A DNA stretch of 64,000 nucleotides from CAIRDP01 sp037134895 (GCA_037134895.1 JBAXLI010000012.1:14172-78171), one strand, 5' to 3'. Shown: positions 26,179 to 34,836, numbered from the stretch's first letter. Translations and numbers: made by a program. Notes: generated by a model from the sequence alone, not told the origin.

Positions 26179-27237
26179 TCAAGCGAGGTTCAGCAACGTT
26201 TCAGCGATGGTTTCTGCGGATTTCCCTGTACCGAAATCCTGTCTCTGTGGGGCGGAAGGCAGATCTGACTTTACAGCCATGAGGATCTTTTCAGGATCGG
26301 GGCCGGTCACAATGTTCCAGTTATCGTGGAGTGTTTCCACCCACTCCGTTTCGGTACGCATAGTTATACACTGCCGGCCGAGAAAATACGCTTCTTTCTG
26401 AAGTCCGCCCGAATCGGTAAGGACTTTTCGGGAATTCATGGTGAGGTAAAGCATTTCGAGATAGCCAACTGGTTCAATGATCATTACATTTGAAGGAATG
26501 ATGACTAAGGTTTTAAGCAGGCGGGCTGTGCGGGGATGAATCGGGAGCACGACTGGCAGTCCTGCCCTGGAAAGTGCTGTGAAAATATTCCTGAGGTTGT
26601 CGGGATTGTCGGTATTTTCGGCCCGGTGAATTGTAGCAAGCAGGTATGAAGAAGGGAGTGTGGGTGTTTTATATCTCTCTCCGCTGCCGGTCACCAGGTC
26701 TTTATAAAACAGCACCGAATCATACATCACATCCCCGCTGAACACAGTCTGTTTTTCAAGTCCTTCATTCCTGAGGTTGTTGATGGCAGTAAGAGTCGGT
26801 GCAAAAAGAATATCCGAAATTCGGTCCGTAACGATACGGTTGATCTCTTCGGGCATGATACGGTTGAAACTCCTGAGCCCGGCTTCAACATGGGCTACAG
26901 GGATATGCAGCTTTACCGAAGCAAGTGAGCCGGCGACAGTGGAGTTGGTATCGCCGTATACCAGGGTAAAATCAGGTTTTTCTTTCAACAGTACATCCTC
27001 TATTCCCTGCAGCATCCAACCTGTCTGGCGTGCATGGCTTCCCGAGCCCACCTCCAGGTTGACATCCGGTTCAGGAATCGAAAGCTGCCTGAAAAAGATA
27101 TCGCTCATATTCTTGTCATAGTGCTGGCCTGTATGTACAAGTATTTCCTGCAATCCCGGAGTTGACCTGAGAACCCTGGAAACAGCTGCAGCCTTGATGA
27201 ATTGCGGCCTTGCGCCAATAACAGTAACGATCTTCAT
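26179..27237 (-). CDS. wecB: UDP-N-acetylglucosamine 2-epimerase, non-hydrolysing
   Basis: The 352-residue protein interconverts UDP-GlcNAc and UDP-ManNAc for surface polysaccharide. It starts with the family signature VIGARPQFIKAAAVSRVL, followed by HTGQHYDKNMSDIFF and VHVYGDTNST-like VYGDTNSTVAGSLA, then VEAGLRSFNRIMPEEINR, which contains the catalytic acidic residues, and TDSGGLQKEA near the UDP site. Length is normal. It lies directly downstream of rnpB on the same strand, and no other nucleotide-sugar gene is near. A heptad array begins directly after its stop. Confidence 0.95.
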   Translation of the reverse strand: MKIVTVIGARPQFIKAAAVSRVLRSTPGLQEILVHTGQHYDKNMSDIFFRQLSIPEPDVNLEVGSGSHARQTGWMLQGIEDVLLKEKPDFTLVYGDTNSTVAGSLASVKLHIPVAHVEAGLRSFNRIMPEEINRIVTDRISDILFAPTLTAINNLRNEGLEKQTVFSGDVMYDSVLFYKDLVTGSGERYKTPTLPSSYLLATIHRAENTDNPDNLRNIFTALSRAGLPVVLPIHPRTARLLKTLVIIPSNVMIIEPVGYLEMLYLTMNSRKVLTDSGGLQKEAYFLGRQCITMRTETEWVETLHDNWNIVTGPDPEKILMAVKSDLPSAPQRQDFGTGKSAETIAETLLNLA

Positions 27238-27264
27238 ACACTCAGAATATCATCCGCATAAAAA

Positions 27265-27613
27265 ATAAGCAACAGTTCTGTAAGCGGGATTCTGTTCCGG
27301 CAAGCCGGCTCCTGTCATTTATCTGAGCCGGAGTTCGCACTCCGGCTTTAGCGGCCTACCCCCCGGCATCGGACGAGCAGTCCTTGGCAGCCGGTATACA
27401 TGGCCTTTCAACTCATGGGGTTTACCCTCCGCGGCAGTCGCCTGTCGCGAACGCGAGCTCTTACCTCGCATTTTCACCCTTACCTTCCGGCGGTTTTTTT
27501 CTGTGGCACTTGCCGTAGCCGGTATTACCCGGCCCCTTCCCGTTAGGAAGCATGGCGCTCTGTATTGTCCCGACTTTCCTCTGCGTTGCCGCAGCGACAG
27601 AACGAACTGTTGC
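27265..27613 (-). ncRNA. rnpB: RNase P RNA (bacterial type A-like)
   Basis: On the minus strand the sequence begins near 27613 and contains the conserved 5' block GAGGAAAGTCGGGAC (around 27590-27576). The 3' block ACAGAATCCCGCTTACAG lies near 27280-27297, the RNase P CR V-like end. The two ends pair perfectly as helix P1: GCAACAGTTC (27613-27604) with GAACTGTTGC (27278-27269). A T-rich run (27266-27261) follows and probably ends transcription. A TACCTTTG box sits just upstream of the 5' end. The RNA is the catalytic subunit that trims tRNA 5' leaders. Exact ends are estimated from P1 and may differ by a few bases. Confidence 0.93.
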
Positions 27614-27617
27614 GACG

Positions 27618-27625
27618 CAAAGGTA
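27618..27625 (-). promoter_or_regulatory. -7 box TACCTTTG of rnpB
   Basis: Minus-strand TAnnTTTG box 5 bp before the predicted P1 helix. It faces away from the MATE promoter box 22 bp to its right. Confidence 0.55.
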
Positions 27626-27647
27626 CAAATAATCGGGATATTCTGTC

Positions 27648-27655
27648 TACCTTTG
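27648..27655 (+). promoter_or_regulatory. -7 box TACCTTTG of the MATE gene
   Basis: Plus-strand TAnnTTTG box 22 bp before the TTG start codon at 27678, divergent from the rnpB box. Confidence 0.5.
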
Positions 27656-27677
27656 CATCCCCCTAACCAAGCTCCCC

Positions 27678-29042
27678 TTGAAAGATTTCAGCACCGGAAA
27701 TGAAGGCAGGCTCATTTGGAAATTTGCCATTCCGATGCTTCTGGGCAATGTGTTCCAGCAATTTTACAACCTGATCGACAGCATGATCGTGGGCAAGTTC
27801 ATCGGAAAAGAAGCTCTTGCTGCAGTTGGGACGTCAATGCCGATAACATTTTTGCTTATCGCATTCTTTATCGGCATCACCATGGGTTTTACGATTATCG
27901 TGTCCCAGTATTTCGGTGCGAAGGACCTGGTAAGGGTGAAAAAAGCCATCAATACATTATATATATTTATTTTCTTTGCGTCCCTGCTGATGAGCGTCAT
28001 CGGCATTATGCTTTCCGAATGGATCTTCCGCCTGATCGGCATGGATGAAGCAATCATACCGCAGGCAAAGATTTTCCTTGACATTTTCATGGCCGGACTG
28101 ATCTTTCTTTTCGGTTTTAACGGTACAAGTGCGATTCTTCGCGGGCTGGGGGATTCCAAAACTCCTCTTTATTTTCTCATAGGATCGGTAATCCTCAATA
28201 TCATTCTCGATATCATTTTCGTACCTGTGCTCGGCTGGGGTGTATGGAGCGTTGCAGTTGCAACGGTCATTTCAGAAGGTACCGCATTTATCGCACTGAT
28301 TATCTACCTGAACCGTTATGATAAAATACTCAACTTTTCATTTGCAGAACTCAGGTTTGATACTGAGATTTTCTGGAAGGGGATCAAAATCGGCTTTCCA
28401 ACCGGGCTTCAGCAGACTTTCGTTGCCGTGGGGATGGTTGCATTATATGGCATTGTGAATAAATTCGGGGTTGATGCCAATGCAGCATACAGCGCCGCAG
28501 GCCGTATCGACAACTTCGCTGCCATGCCCGCCATGAGCTTTTCAATGGCGCTAAGCACTTTCGTCGGACAGAACCTCGGAGCCAATAAGCCAGAAAGGAT
28601 AATAAGCGGGTTGAGAGCCACATTTGTGATGACCGCCATGATATCCCTTGCAGTCTCATTCGTCACCGTGATCTTCGGCAAATTCCTTATGCGCCTGTTT
28701 ACCAACGATCCGATGGTCATCGAGCTTGGCAGGGGATACCTGGTTGTCATAGGCTCGTTTTACGTGCTCTTTTCAACCATGTTCATTTTCAACGGGGTAT
28801 TGAGGGGTGCGGGCGACACACTGATCCCCATGTTCATCACACTCTTCGCTCTCTGGCTGATCAGGATCCCTGTTGCATATTTCCTCTCATCCTACCCATC
28901 GATCGGAATTTACGGAGTATACTGGTCCATACCGGCAGGCTGGTTCTTTGGCGCCCTGCTTTCGTTCATTTACTTCCTGACGGGTCGTTGGAAAAAGAAA
29001 GCGGTGGTGAAGTATGCATTGGATGGGAAAAGAATCGATTGA
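27678..29042 (+). CDS. MATE-family multidrug/toxin exporter (TTG start)
   Basis: The 454-residue protein has twelve hydrophobic segments and the MATE N-terminus FSTGNEGRLIWKFAIPMLLG followed by FYNLIDSMIVGKFIGKEALA, with duplicated halves (second repeat near AAMPAMSFSMALSTFVGQNL). MATE proteins extrude organic cations or drugs with Na+ or H+. Translation appears to start at TTG 27678, because the residues right after it (KDFSTGNEG) are the conserved start of the family and the next in-frame Met is at residue 20. The stop codon at 29040-29042 runs directly into a heptad array. Confidence 0.92.
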   Translation: MKDFSTGNEGRLIWKFAIPMLLGNVFQQFYNLIDSMIVGKFIGKEALAAVGTSMPITFLLIAFFIGITMGFTIIVSQYFGAKDLVRVKKAINTLYIFIFFASLLMSVIGIMLSEWIFRLIGMDEAIIPQAKIFLDIFMAGLIFLFGFNGTSAILRGLGDSKTPLYFLIGSVILNIILDIIFVPVLGWGVWSVAVATVISEGTAFIALIIYLNRYDKILNFSFAELRFDTEIFWKGIKIGFPTGLQQTFVAVGMVALYGIVNKFGVDANAAYSAAGRIDNFAAMPAMSFSMALSTFVGQNLGANKPERIISGLRATFVMTAMISLAVSFVTVIFGKFLMRLFTNDPMVIELGRGYLVVIGSFYVLFSTMFIFNGVLRGAGDTLIPMFITLFALWLIRIPVAYFLSSYPSIGIYGVYWSIPAGWFFGALLSFIYFLTGRWKKKAVVKYALDGKRID

Positions 29043-29076
29043 TTTACAAGTTACGAATTACGAGTTACGAATTATG
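29042..29076 (+). repeat. Heptad array left of the insertion sequence
   Basis: Five 7-bp units in register (ATTTACA, AGTTACG, AATTACG, AGTTACG, AATTATG) begin at the last base of the MATE stop codon. They are interrupted by the IS; the array resumes at 30565. Confidence 0.88.
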
Positions 29077-29077
29077 A

Positions 29078-30560
29078 GTGTTCAAAACCTTTAAGAAACA
29101 TATTTTATTAATACCATACATCGTTCTTTGACATTTTGAAAATTAGGGTTACGAACTTTCCTTTACCAAAAAGCCGTATTTGGATCACCTCCGCTGCGTT
29201 CGATCATCAGATCATCAATGATATCGCCCAGTTCCATTGCAAATCGCCTTTTGGCGGTTTTGTAGCCAAATCCGTTGATGCGTTTATAGATCAGGATTAG
29301 CATGGCAAGGATCAGGGTCATGTACAAGAGTATTTTGATTCCATTTACATTTACGCTTATGAAGTGGGAGAAATTTAGCTCTTGCTTGATAAACCGGAAG
29401 AAGACTTCAATGTCCCACCGTTTTTTATATATCAGGATGATCTCTTCACAAGTCAGGTCGAATCTATTGGACAAAAACCAATAGGGTGTGCCTTTTTCGT
29501 TTTGAGTTTGAATTAAGCGAAAAGGATGTTCAACCACATTTGGCCCGGTTTTATATAGGTAAACACACTGATCTTTCAGGACAGTTAAGTTTCTCACGAC
29601 AAGTTTCGCGGGGAGAGTCAAGTCCATTACAGCGACATGCCTGGCTCCTACATGTAATCTGGTAACAAATGAACAATCCTTTTGATCCAAATCGCAGAAT
29701 GTGTCGCGAGTTGAAACACCCCGGTCAAAAACAAATACGTTGTCTTGACTTTTGTCAAGTACCTTTAGGATCGCTTTGGGTATCGTCAAATTCTCACTAA
29801 TGAAACTTTGCTGAGTAAAAACCTCAACACTACTAGGAAACATGTTGGTCAGACTGATCGTATACTTGATCTGTTTTTTGCCATCTTTCTTGCGGCCAAC
29901 ATTAATGCCTTGTTCCAGCTTGTTTGCTGTTTGACAGACCATCGTTGAATCAACTCGGGTTATCTTATACTTAAGAGAAAGTAAAGGTTCATCGTATAAA
30001 TGACTGCATTGCTCATAGATCGATTCATAAGCCTGCTCGAAAAAACTAACATTCATTGTTGCCAGTCTTGCTGAAAGAGAATTGAACTTGGCAGACTTGG
30101 TCGTACCTGGCATCTTGAATAAGGCTTTAAACTTTCTTGAGTTGTAGAAGTCCTGCAAGGACCTTAAACCAACCCGTTCACCATCAAGCAGGCCATAGAG
30201 CAATAAGTTGAAAACGTTACGGCCATAAAGCTTTTTGACTTGATAATCAACTTTCGTTTCAGCAGCTAAATCGAGCAAAAGTTCCTCGGGGATCAGTTTG
30301 AGTAGATCACTAACACCGATGCCATCTTCTTTGAACTTCAAGAATATTGATTTACCGCTTCAAAGATAAGGCGACCAGAGAGGTAATCATCAGAAAATCA
30401 ACATATTTTACTAACAAAAATAAATTCAAATTGTTGATATCCAGATTTTTACGAAAAACACATCAATTTGACTGTTAATATCCGTCATAATAATGTTAAC
30501 AACCCTTAAATTTTCAAAATGTCAAAGAACGTTTATACTTTTAATTAATGTTTTGAACAC
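29078..30560. mobile_element. Complete IS4-type insertion sequence, 1483 bp
   Basis: The ends are imperfect terminal inverted repeats: GTGTTCAAAAC at 29078-29088 and its complement at 30550-30560. A second, stronger 23-bp inverted repeat lies subterminally (CGTTCTTTGACATTTTGAAA plus ATT, 29122-29144; complement 30509-30531). One intact transposase gene fills the centre. A GA dinucleotide flanks both sides, but no longer target duplication is clear. The element sits inside a heptad array. Intact ends and an intact ORF suggest a recent arrival. Confidence 0.88.
29163..30341 (-). CDS. IS4-family DDE transposase
   Basis: The 392-residue protein has an N-terminal region resembling DUF4372 (KVDYQVKKLYGRNVFNLLLY) and an RNase H-like catalytic core. 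The three acidic residues are visible: Asp in ITRVDSTMVCQ, Asp in NVFVFDRGVSTRD, and Glu in YKKRWDIEVFFRFIKQEL, which is the Y-x2-R-x3-E-x6-K signature of IS4 transposases. No frameshift or stop interrupts it. It moves the 1483-bp element by cut and paste, as is usual for the family. Confidence 0.93.
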   Translation of the reverse strand: MKFKEDGIGVSDLLKLIPEELLLDLAAETKVDYQVKKLYGRNVFNLLLYGLLDGERVGLRSLQDFYNSRKFKALFKMPGTTKSAKFNSLSARLATMNVSFFEQAYESIYEQCSHLYDEPLLSLKYKITRVDSTMVCQTANKLEQGINVGRKKDGKKQIKYTISLTNMFPSSVEVFTQQSFISENLTIPKAILKVLDKSQDNVFVFDRGVSTRDTFCDLDQKDCSFVTRLHVGARHVAVMDLTLPAKLVVRNLTVLKDQCVYLYKTGPNVVEHPFRLIQTQNEKGTPYWFLSNRFDLTCEEIILIYKKRWDIEVFFRFIKQELNFSHFISVNVNGIKILLYMTLILAMLILIYKRINGFGYKTAKRRFAMELGDIIDDLMIERSGGDPNTAFW

Positions 30561-30564
30561 GACT

Positions 30565-30676
30565 AGTTACGAATTACGAATTACGAGTTACGAATTACGA
30601 ATTACGAGTTACGAATTACCAATAACCAACAGCCAATCACCAATCACCAATCCCTAATCCCTAATCCCTAATCCCT
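30565..30676 (+). repeat. Sixteen-unit graded heptad array
   Basis: Sixteen 7-bp units follow in perfect register: AGTTACG/AATTACG types (seven units), AATTACC, AATAACC, AACAGCC, AATCACC x2, AATCCCT x4. The unit changes gradually while the period stays exact. The last units lie inside the glycosyltransferase reading frame and supply its stop codon. Confidence 0.93.
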
Positions 30677-31973
30677 GTGTCACCCGGTCAAGCAGTGCCG
30701 CCAGCTTCCGTGTAAGTTCAGGTCTTGAAAACTGTTCAATGTTGAGGCTTTGGGAGTTGAGATTTCCGCATACATAATCTTTATAAAGACTGCGGATGTT
30801 GTTCTTCATTGCAATGGCATCCCCGAAGCCGGCAAGGAGCCCCGCATGGGTTTCAGACAGGATGGCCGCGGCATCCCCGTCGGCCGGACCAAGGCAAAGG
30901 ATAGGACGTTTTGCCGCGAGGTATTCGAAAAACTTCCCGGTCAGTATCATTTTTGCATTCGGGGTGTTGTTGATGATCAGCAGCAGCACGGCCGATTCCT
31001 GCTGGCATCTCACCACCTCGTCATGGGGCATGTAATCGATCTTCCGCAGAAAACCTTCCAGCCCGTATTCTTTGATCGATTCCATGACTTTATAATCGAC
31101 CTTGCCTACCAGTTTAATTTCAAGGTCCCCGGCGAATTTACTGTCTCCGGCAATGAGTTCCTTTAAGGCAATCCAAAGGGTTTCGGGATTGCGTGTACTT
31201 ACAAGTGTTCCGATATGTGCGATGGAGAATTTTTTATCTGGTGTTGGCGGATGGCTGATGTCGGTATCCCCGGGATCGTACCCGTTGGTTATAACTTCAT
31301 ACTTTCTCTCGTAGATCCTGCGGCAGTCTTCGGCCATTGAACGGCTGATCACAGTGACCTCGCCGGCCCTGCTTAAAACCTGTTTTTCAAGTTTACGGTG
31401 AAGTGCATCAGCTTTTTTCGTGAGTTTAAGGTCCTTGTAAAAGTCTATGTTAGTCCATGGATCCCTCAGGTCGGCTAACCAGGGAAGCTTCATCCTCCTG
31501 CAGACCTCCATTGCGATGAGGTGCATGCTGTGGGGCGGACCGGTTGAGACGACTGCGCTAACAGGATTCTTTTCAAGATATGCGGTAAGGAATTTTACTG
31601 AAGGTTTGATCCAGAATTTCCTGGCGTCGGGGATGAAAAAATTTCCACGGATCCAGACCGAGAAATTCTCGAGCAGGGAATTTTTTTTCTTTTCGGAGAG
31701 AAAAGCGGCATTGATTTTTTCACCCTTCTTTTGCCCGAGCAGCTTTTTATAAGCTTCATAAGGTTCCCATATGGGCTGTTTGACCACTTCCAGGCCCTTG
31801 GGAACATCTTTTTCCAGTGAATGGTCTGTTTCGGGATACTCGGGGTTTTCTGGGGTGTATATCACCGGCTCCCATCCATAATTGCGGAGGTATTTGACAA
31901 ATTTAAGCCAGCGCTGAACGCCGGCTCCCCCGCTTGGAGGCCAGTAATAGGTTATAATCAGGACACGTTTCAT
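30654..31973 (-). CDS. Glycosyltransferase family 4-like
   Basis: The 439-residue protein starts LIITYYWPPSGGAGVQRWLK, the N-terminal substrate-binding loop of a GT-B glycosyltransferase, and contains DLRDPWTNIDFY and, in the donor-binding half, FSIAHIGTLVSTRNPETLW, the GKFFEYLAAKRPILCLG motif with the usual acidic residue. It probably adds a sugar to a lipid-linked or surface glycan. The last residues (about GLGIRD) and the TAG stop are encoded by AATCCCT heptads, so the natural C-terminus has been changed by the array. The start overlaps the end of the YfhO gene (ATGA), implying coupling. Confidence 0.9.
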   Translation of the reverse strand: MKRVLIITYYWPPSGGAGVQRWLKFVKYLRNYGWEPVIYTPENPEYPETDHSLEKDVPKGLEVVKQPIWEPYEAYKKLLGQKKGEKINAAFLSEKKKNSLLENFSVWIRGNFFIPDARKFWIKPSVKFLTAYLEKNPVSAVVSTGPPHSMHLIAMEVCRRMKLPWLADLRDPWTNIDFYKDLKLTKKADALHRKLEKQVLSRAGEVTVISRSMAEDCRRIYERKYEVITNGYDPGDTDISHPPTPDKKFSIAHIGTLVSTRNPETLWIALKELIAGDSKFAGDLEIKLVGKVDYKVMESIKEYGLEGFLRKIDYMPHDEVVRCQQESAVLLLIINNTPNAKMILTGKFFEYLAAKRPILCLGPADGDAAAILSETHAGLLAGFGDAIAMKNNIRSLYKDYVCGNLNSQSLNIEQFSRPELTRKLAALLDRVTQGLGIRD

Positions 31974-34561
31974 GCCTTGGTGGCAAACAGGTCTTTGAAG
32001 CCAACTGCAATACCAGCCAGGACTATCAGGATAAGCACGACCGAAGATATCATGCTGACCTTTTCACCAATGTAATACGCCCTGGGCTCGAATTTGAATT
32101 CCACTGTATGTTCACCTGCAGGCAACATCATTGCCCTGAGTACATAGTTGGCCCGGAAATGCGGGGTGAGAGTCCCGTCAACATAAGCATTCCAGCCCTT
32201 GGGGTAATATATCTCTGAGAAGACGGCCAATCCGGCATTTTTAGATTTGAAGCTGTACTTCAGGTCGTTAGGCTGGTACTGGGTAAGCCTGATATAATCA
32301 AGAGTGTCTTTACCTCCTGTCCAGGATCCGATCTCAGCATTGAATTTCTTGTCAACCACGGCTGTTTGTGAAGGATTAAAACCATTGAGGGCAGCAAGTT
32401 CCTGGTCAGCATTATCGACAATCTTGTATTCGCTCACAAACCATGCGTTGCCCAGGGCATTAGGATTCTGCTGTGCCATAGGTTGCTTGTTCTCGTCGGG
32501 GACGATCACATAGCGGGTGTTAAGCATATTCCAGACGGCCATGTTCTGTTTTTCGATATGGTTGTCATACAGTTCCTGGTAGCGTCTGAGTTTTGCACCA
32601 TGATATCCGCCAAGAGATTTATGGAAGTAAGAAGTGCTGGCATCGCTCATTGGATTCAGGGTCAGGTTAAGCACCCTGTAATCCGGATCTTTATCGGCAA
32701 GGATCTGCTGATCGGCAGGTGTGGGTTCAAACGGTGTGTCGACCCTGGATTTGGAGGTAAAGCTTTCGTTATTCAGGTATCTTTTAGCGACTGTGAACAT
32801 ATCACCCAGGATGAATACAATAAGCCCAATGTAAGCATATTCCTTTTTCAGTTTTTTATTGATGACAAGCCACAAAGTGCCTGCTGTAAGTGTTATATAG
32901 ATAAAGGAGCGGAAGGCATCGGCCCTGCAAACCGCCTTGCGGTCGTCCCTTATAGCCTGCATCAGCCAGTCGGGGAAGGATTTGGCCAGGCTTGCATCCT
33001 GCCCGCTTGTGAAGTTGAGGAACATATCAGGCACAAGGGCAAACACCAGTGTTAACCCGCCTGCTATTCCAAAGGCAACATATAATCCGCGGCTCAGCTG
33101 TTCTTTGCTCAGCATCCCGTCAAAAACGACTTTTATTGCGAGGAACCCAAGCAAGGGCATTGTCAGTTCGGCCATGACAAGGATCATTGTAACCGCCCTG
33201 AATTTGTTATATCCTGGAAAATGATCAAGGAACCAGTTGGTGAGCGGCATATAGTTATGCCCCCAGGCGAGCATGATCGAGAGGATGGTCGCAAAAAGCA
33301 GCCACCACTTGAGAGGGCCCTTAACGATGATCAGTCCGAGGAAGAAGAGGAAAACCACGATGGCTCCTACGTAAACAGGGGAGGTCCAGGGTTGTCCGCC
33401 CCAGTAAAGCATGCCGGGCTGAGTCGCGAAGGACCTGATGTTTTCTTCAGGAATGCTGTTTGTGCGTAATGCTTTTGCAACATTTGAATTCATTCCGGGG
33501 GAATCATTTGACGAACCTCCATAGAAGTCGGCGATCAGCAGGGTCATGGTTTCACCTATTCCGTAACTCCATTGTGTTGCATAGGATTTGTCGAGGCCCG
33601 AGGTACGGTTTGACTTCATGCTCGTCAGTTCCGACTTGCCCCTGATGGTGTAATTTCCATACTCGTAGGTTACCCATAGGAGGGTGAGATTGGTGAGGAC
33701 TGCAAACACCAGGGCAATCAGAAGAACGCCAGCAGAGGAAAGGAATGGGATCAGGGTTTTGGAATGAAAATTTCTGAAGAAGAGGGCAGTACCTGATTTC
33801 AGAAGCAGGATAGGGATGATGATGAAACTGAAAATAAACCAGAAAATGAAGTTTTTCTTCATGGTTTCCTGGTATTTCAATCCCAGGTCTTTATATGCTT
33901 CACGTGCAGCAGCTGCCACCCCGCTGGCATACAGCAGTTCGACCAGTCCGAGGATCACGGCCGAGAGGCCCAGGTAATAGGTTATCTGAAGGTGGTTCTG
34001 TTTGACTTCGAGTGAGAGTGCGATGGAGGTAAGAATAAATCCCCAGAGATATTGCCTCCTGAAAGCGAGAATCATTCCTGCAAGTACCGGGGCCATATAG
34101 CCAATTGCATGGGCCTGCGAATTATGCCCCGCTTCAATGATGATCATGAAATAGGATGAGAAGGCGTAAGCGATGGCTCCTGCCACTGAGAGCCATGGGT
34201 TCAGCCCGAGGACCAGCAGCAGTATGAAAAACCCAAGAAAATAGAGGAAAACCATGTTGGCAGGATGGGGGAGACCGAGAGTGAGGACTTTATCAACAAA
34301 TTCTAAAAGATTACCTGAATATTTGGTTGATATCTGGTAAGCAGGCATTCCCCCGAACATCGAATTGGTCCATAATGGTTCCTGACCGGTTTTTTCGCGA
34401 TAGTCAACAATTTCCTTAGCCGCTCCCTTAAAGTGTATAATATCGCTCTGCAGTATCTGCTTTCCTTCGATCATCGGCGAAAGGAACGACATAGTGATCA
34501 CGAGGAAGATGATTACTGCAACGAGGTAAGGCCAGGCCGATTTAAAGTTCAGGTTTTTCAT
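31970..34561 (-). CDS. YfhO-family polytopic membrane protein
   Basis: The protein of about 863 residues has roughly a dozen membrane helices and a large extracytoplasmic C-terminal region ending in one more helix (VSMISSVVLILIVLAGIAVG). Segments such as FGGMPAYQISTKYSGN and, in the soluble part, YHGAKLRRYQELYDN and YYPKGWNAYVDG are typical of YfhO proteins. YfhO in Firmicutes is needed to glycosylate lipoteichoic acid together with a polyprenyl-phosphate glycosyltransferase; GT-C activity is inferred. ATG at 34561 is preferred over 34591 because it begins the membrane helix directly. The glycosyltransferase follows with a 4-bp overlap. Confidence 0.85.
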   Translation of the reverse strand: MKNLNFKSAWPYLVAVIIFLVITMSFLSPMIEGKQILQSDIIHFKGAAKEIVDYREKTGQEPLWTNSMFGGMPAYQISTKYSGNLLEFVDKVLTLGLPHPANMVFLYFLGFFILLLVLGLNPWLSVAGAIAYAFSSYFMIIIEAGHNSQAHAIGYMAPVLAGMILAFRRQYLWGFILTSIALSLEVKQNHLQITYYLGLSAVILGLVELLYASGVAAAAREAYKDLGLKYQETMKKNFIFWFIFSFIIIPILLLKSGTALFFRNFHSKTLIPFLSSAGVLLIALVFAVLTNLTLLWVTYEYGNYTIRGKSELTSMKSNRTSGLDKSYATQWSYGIGETMTLLIADFYGGSSNDSPGMNSNVAKALRTNSIPEENIRSFATQPGMLYWGGQPWTSPVYVGAIVVFLFFLGLIIVKGPLKWWLLFATILSIMLAWGHNYMPLTNWFLDHFPGYNKFRAVTMILVMAELTMPLLGFLAIKVVFDGMLSKEQLSRGLYVAFGIAGGLTLVFALVPDMFLNFTSGQDASLAKSFPDWLMQAIRDDRKAVCRADAFRSFIYITLTAGTLWLVINKKLKKEYAYIGLIVFILGDMFTVAKRYLNNESFTSKSRVDTPFEPTPADQQILADKDPDYRVLNLTLNPMSDASTSYFHKSLGGYHGAKLRRYQELYDNHIEKQNMAVWNMLNTRYVIVPDENKQPMAQQNPNALGNAWFVSEYKIVDNADQELAALNGFNPSQTAVVDKKFNAEIGSWTGGKDTLDYIRLTQYQPNDLKYSFKSKNAGLAVFSEIYYPKGWNAYVDGTLTPHFRANYVLRAMMLPAGEHTVEFKFEPRAYYIGEKVSMISSVVLILIVLAGIAVGFKDLFATKA

Positions 34562-34595
34562 GGGTGGGATCTTAAACGAATTGAATGTCAAAAAT

Positions 34596-34630
34596 AAAAA
34601 AAAGAAGATAATGGGAATTATCTTCTTTTA
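34596..34630 (-). terminator. Terminator hairpin after rpmH
   Basis: AAAGAAGATAAT and its complement ATTATCTTCTTT form a 12-bp stem with a tiny loop. On the minus strand a T-rich tail (TTTTTTTTATTTTTG) follows, so it ends the rpmH transcript before the YfhO gene. Confidence 0.8.
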
Positions 34631-34674
34631 GTAACGCAATAACCGGGTTAACGGTATTTCCAAAACCTCGAAAG

Positions 34675-34836
34675 TTATTTCTTGTCGTTTTGTTCGTCAG
34701 AAACGGTCAGTTTTTTTCTGCCTGTTGCTCTTCTGTTTGCAAGAACCCTGCGCCCGTTTGCGGTGGACATTCTTTCGCGGAATCCATGCTTGTTCTTTCT
34801 TTTTGTGTTCGAAGGATGAAATGTTGGTGCTGCCAT
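34675..34836 (-). CDS. rpmH: 50S ribosomal protein L34
   Basis: A 53-residue ORF with the L34 signature: TFHPSNTKRKNKHGFRERMS followed by TANGRRVLANRRATGRKKLT. L34 is a small basic protein of the large ribosomal subunit. The protein is slightly longer than usual (about 45-50) with an acidic end, SDEQNDKK. It has its own promoter (TTG, 19-bp spacer, TAATTTTG) and terminator. The neighbours rnpA and yidC, usual in other phyla, are absent here. Confidence 0.97.
   Translation of the reverse strand: MAAPTFHPSNTKRKNKHGFRERMSTANGRRVLANRRATGRKKLTVSDEQNDKK

Noticed and set aside
27678..27740. Frameshift at the start of the MATE gene because no ATG is present
   Set aside because: A TTG start gives the conserved family N-terminus right after the promoter box, so no frameshift is needed.
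30565..30676. CRISPR array
   Set aside because: Units are 7 bp and contiguous, there are no spacers and no cas genes in the window.
30649..30676. Telomere-like repeat (AATCCCT resembles CCCTAA)
   Set aside because: The array is internal, short and mixed with other heptads, and the genome context is an ordinary bacterial chromosome.
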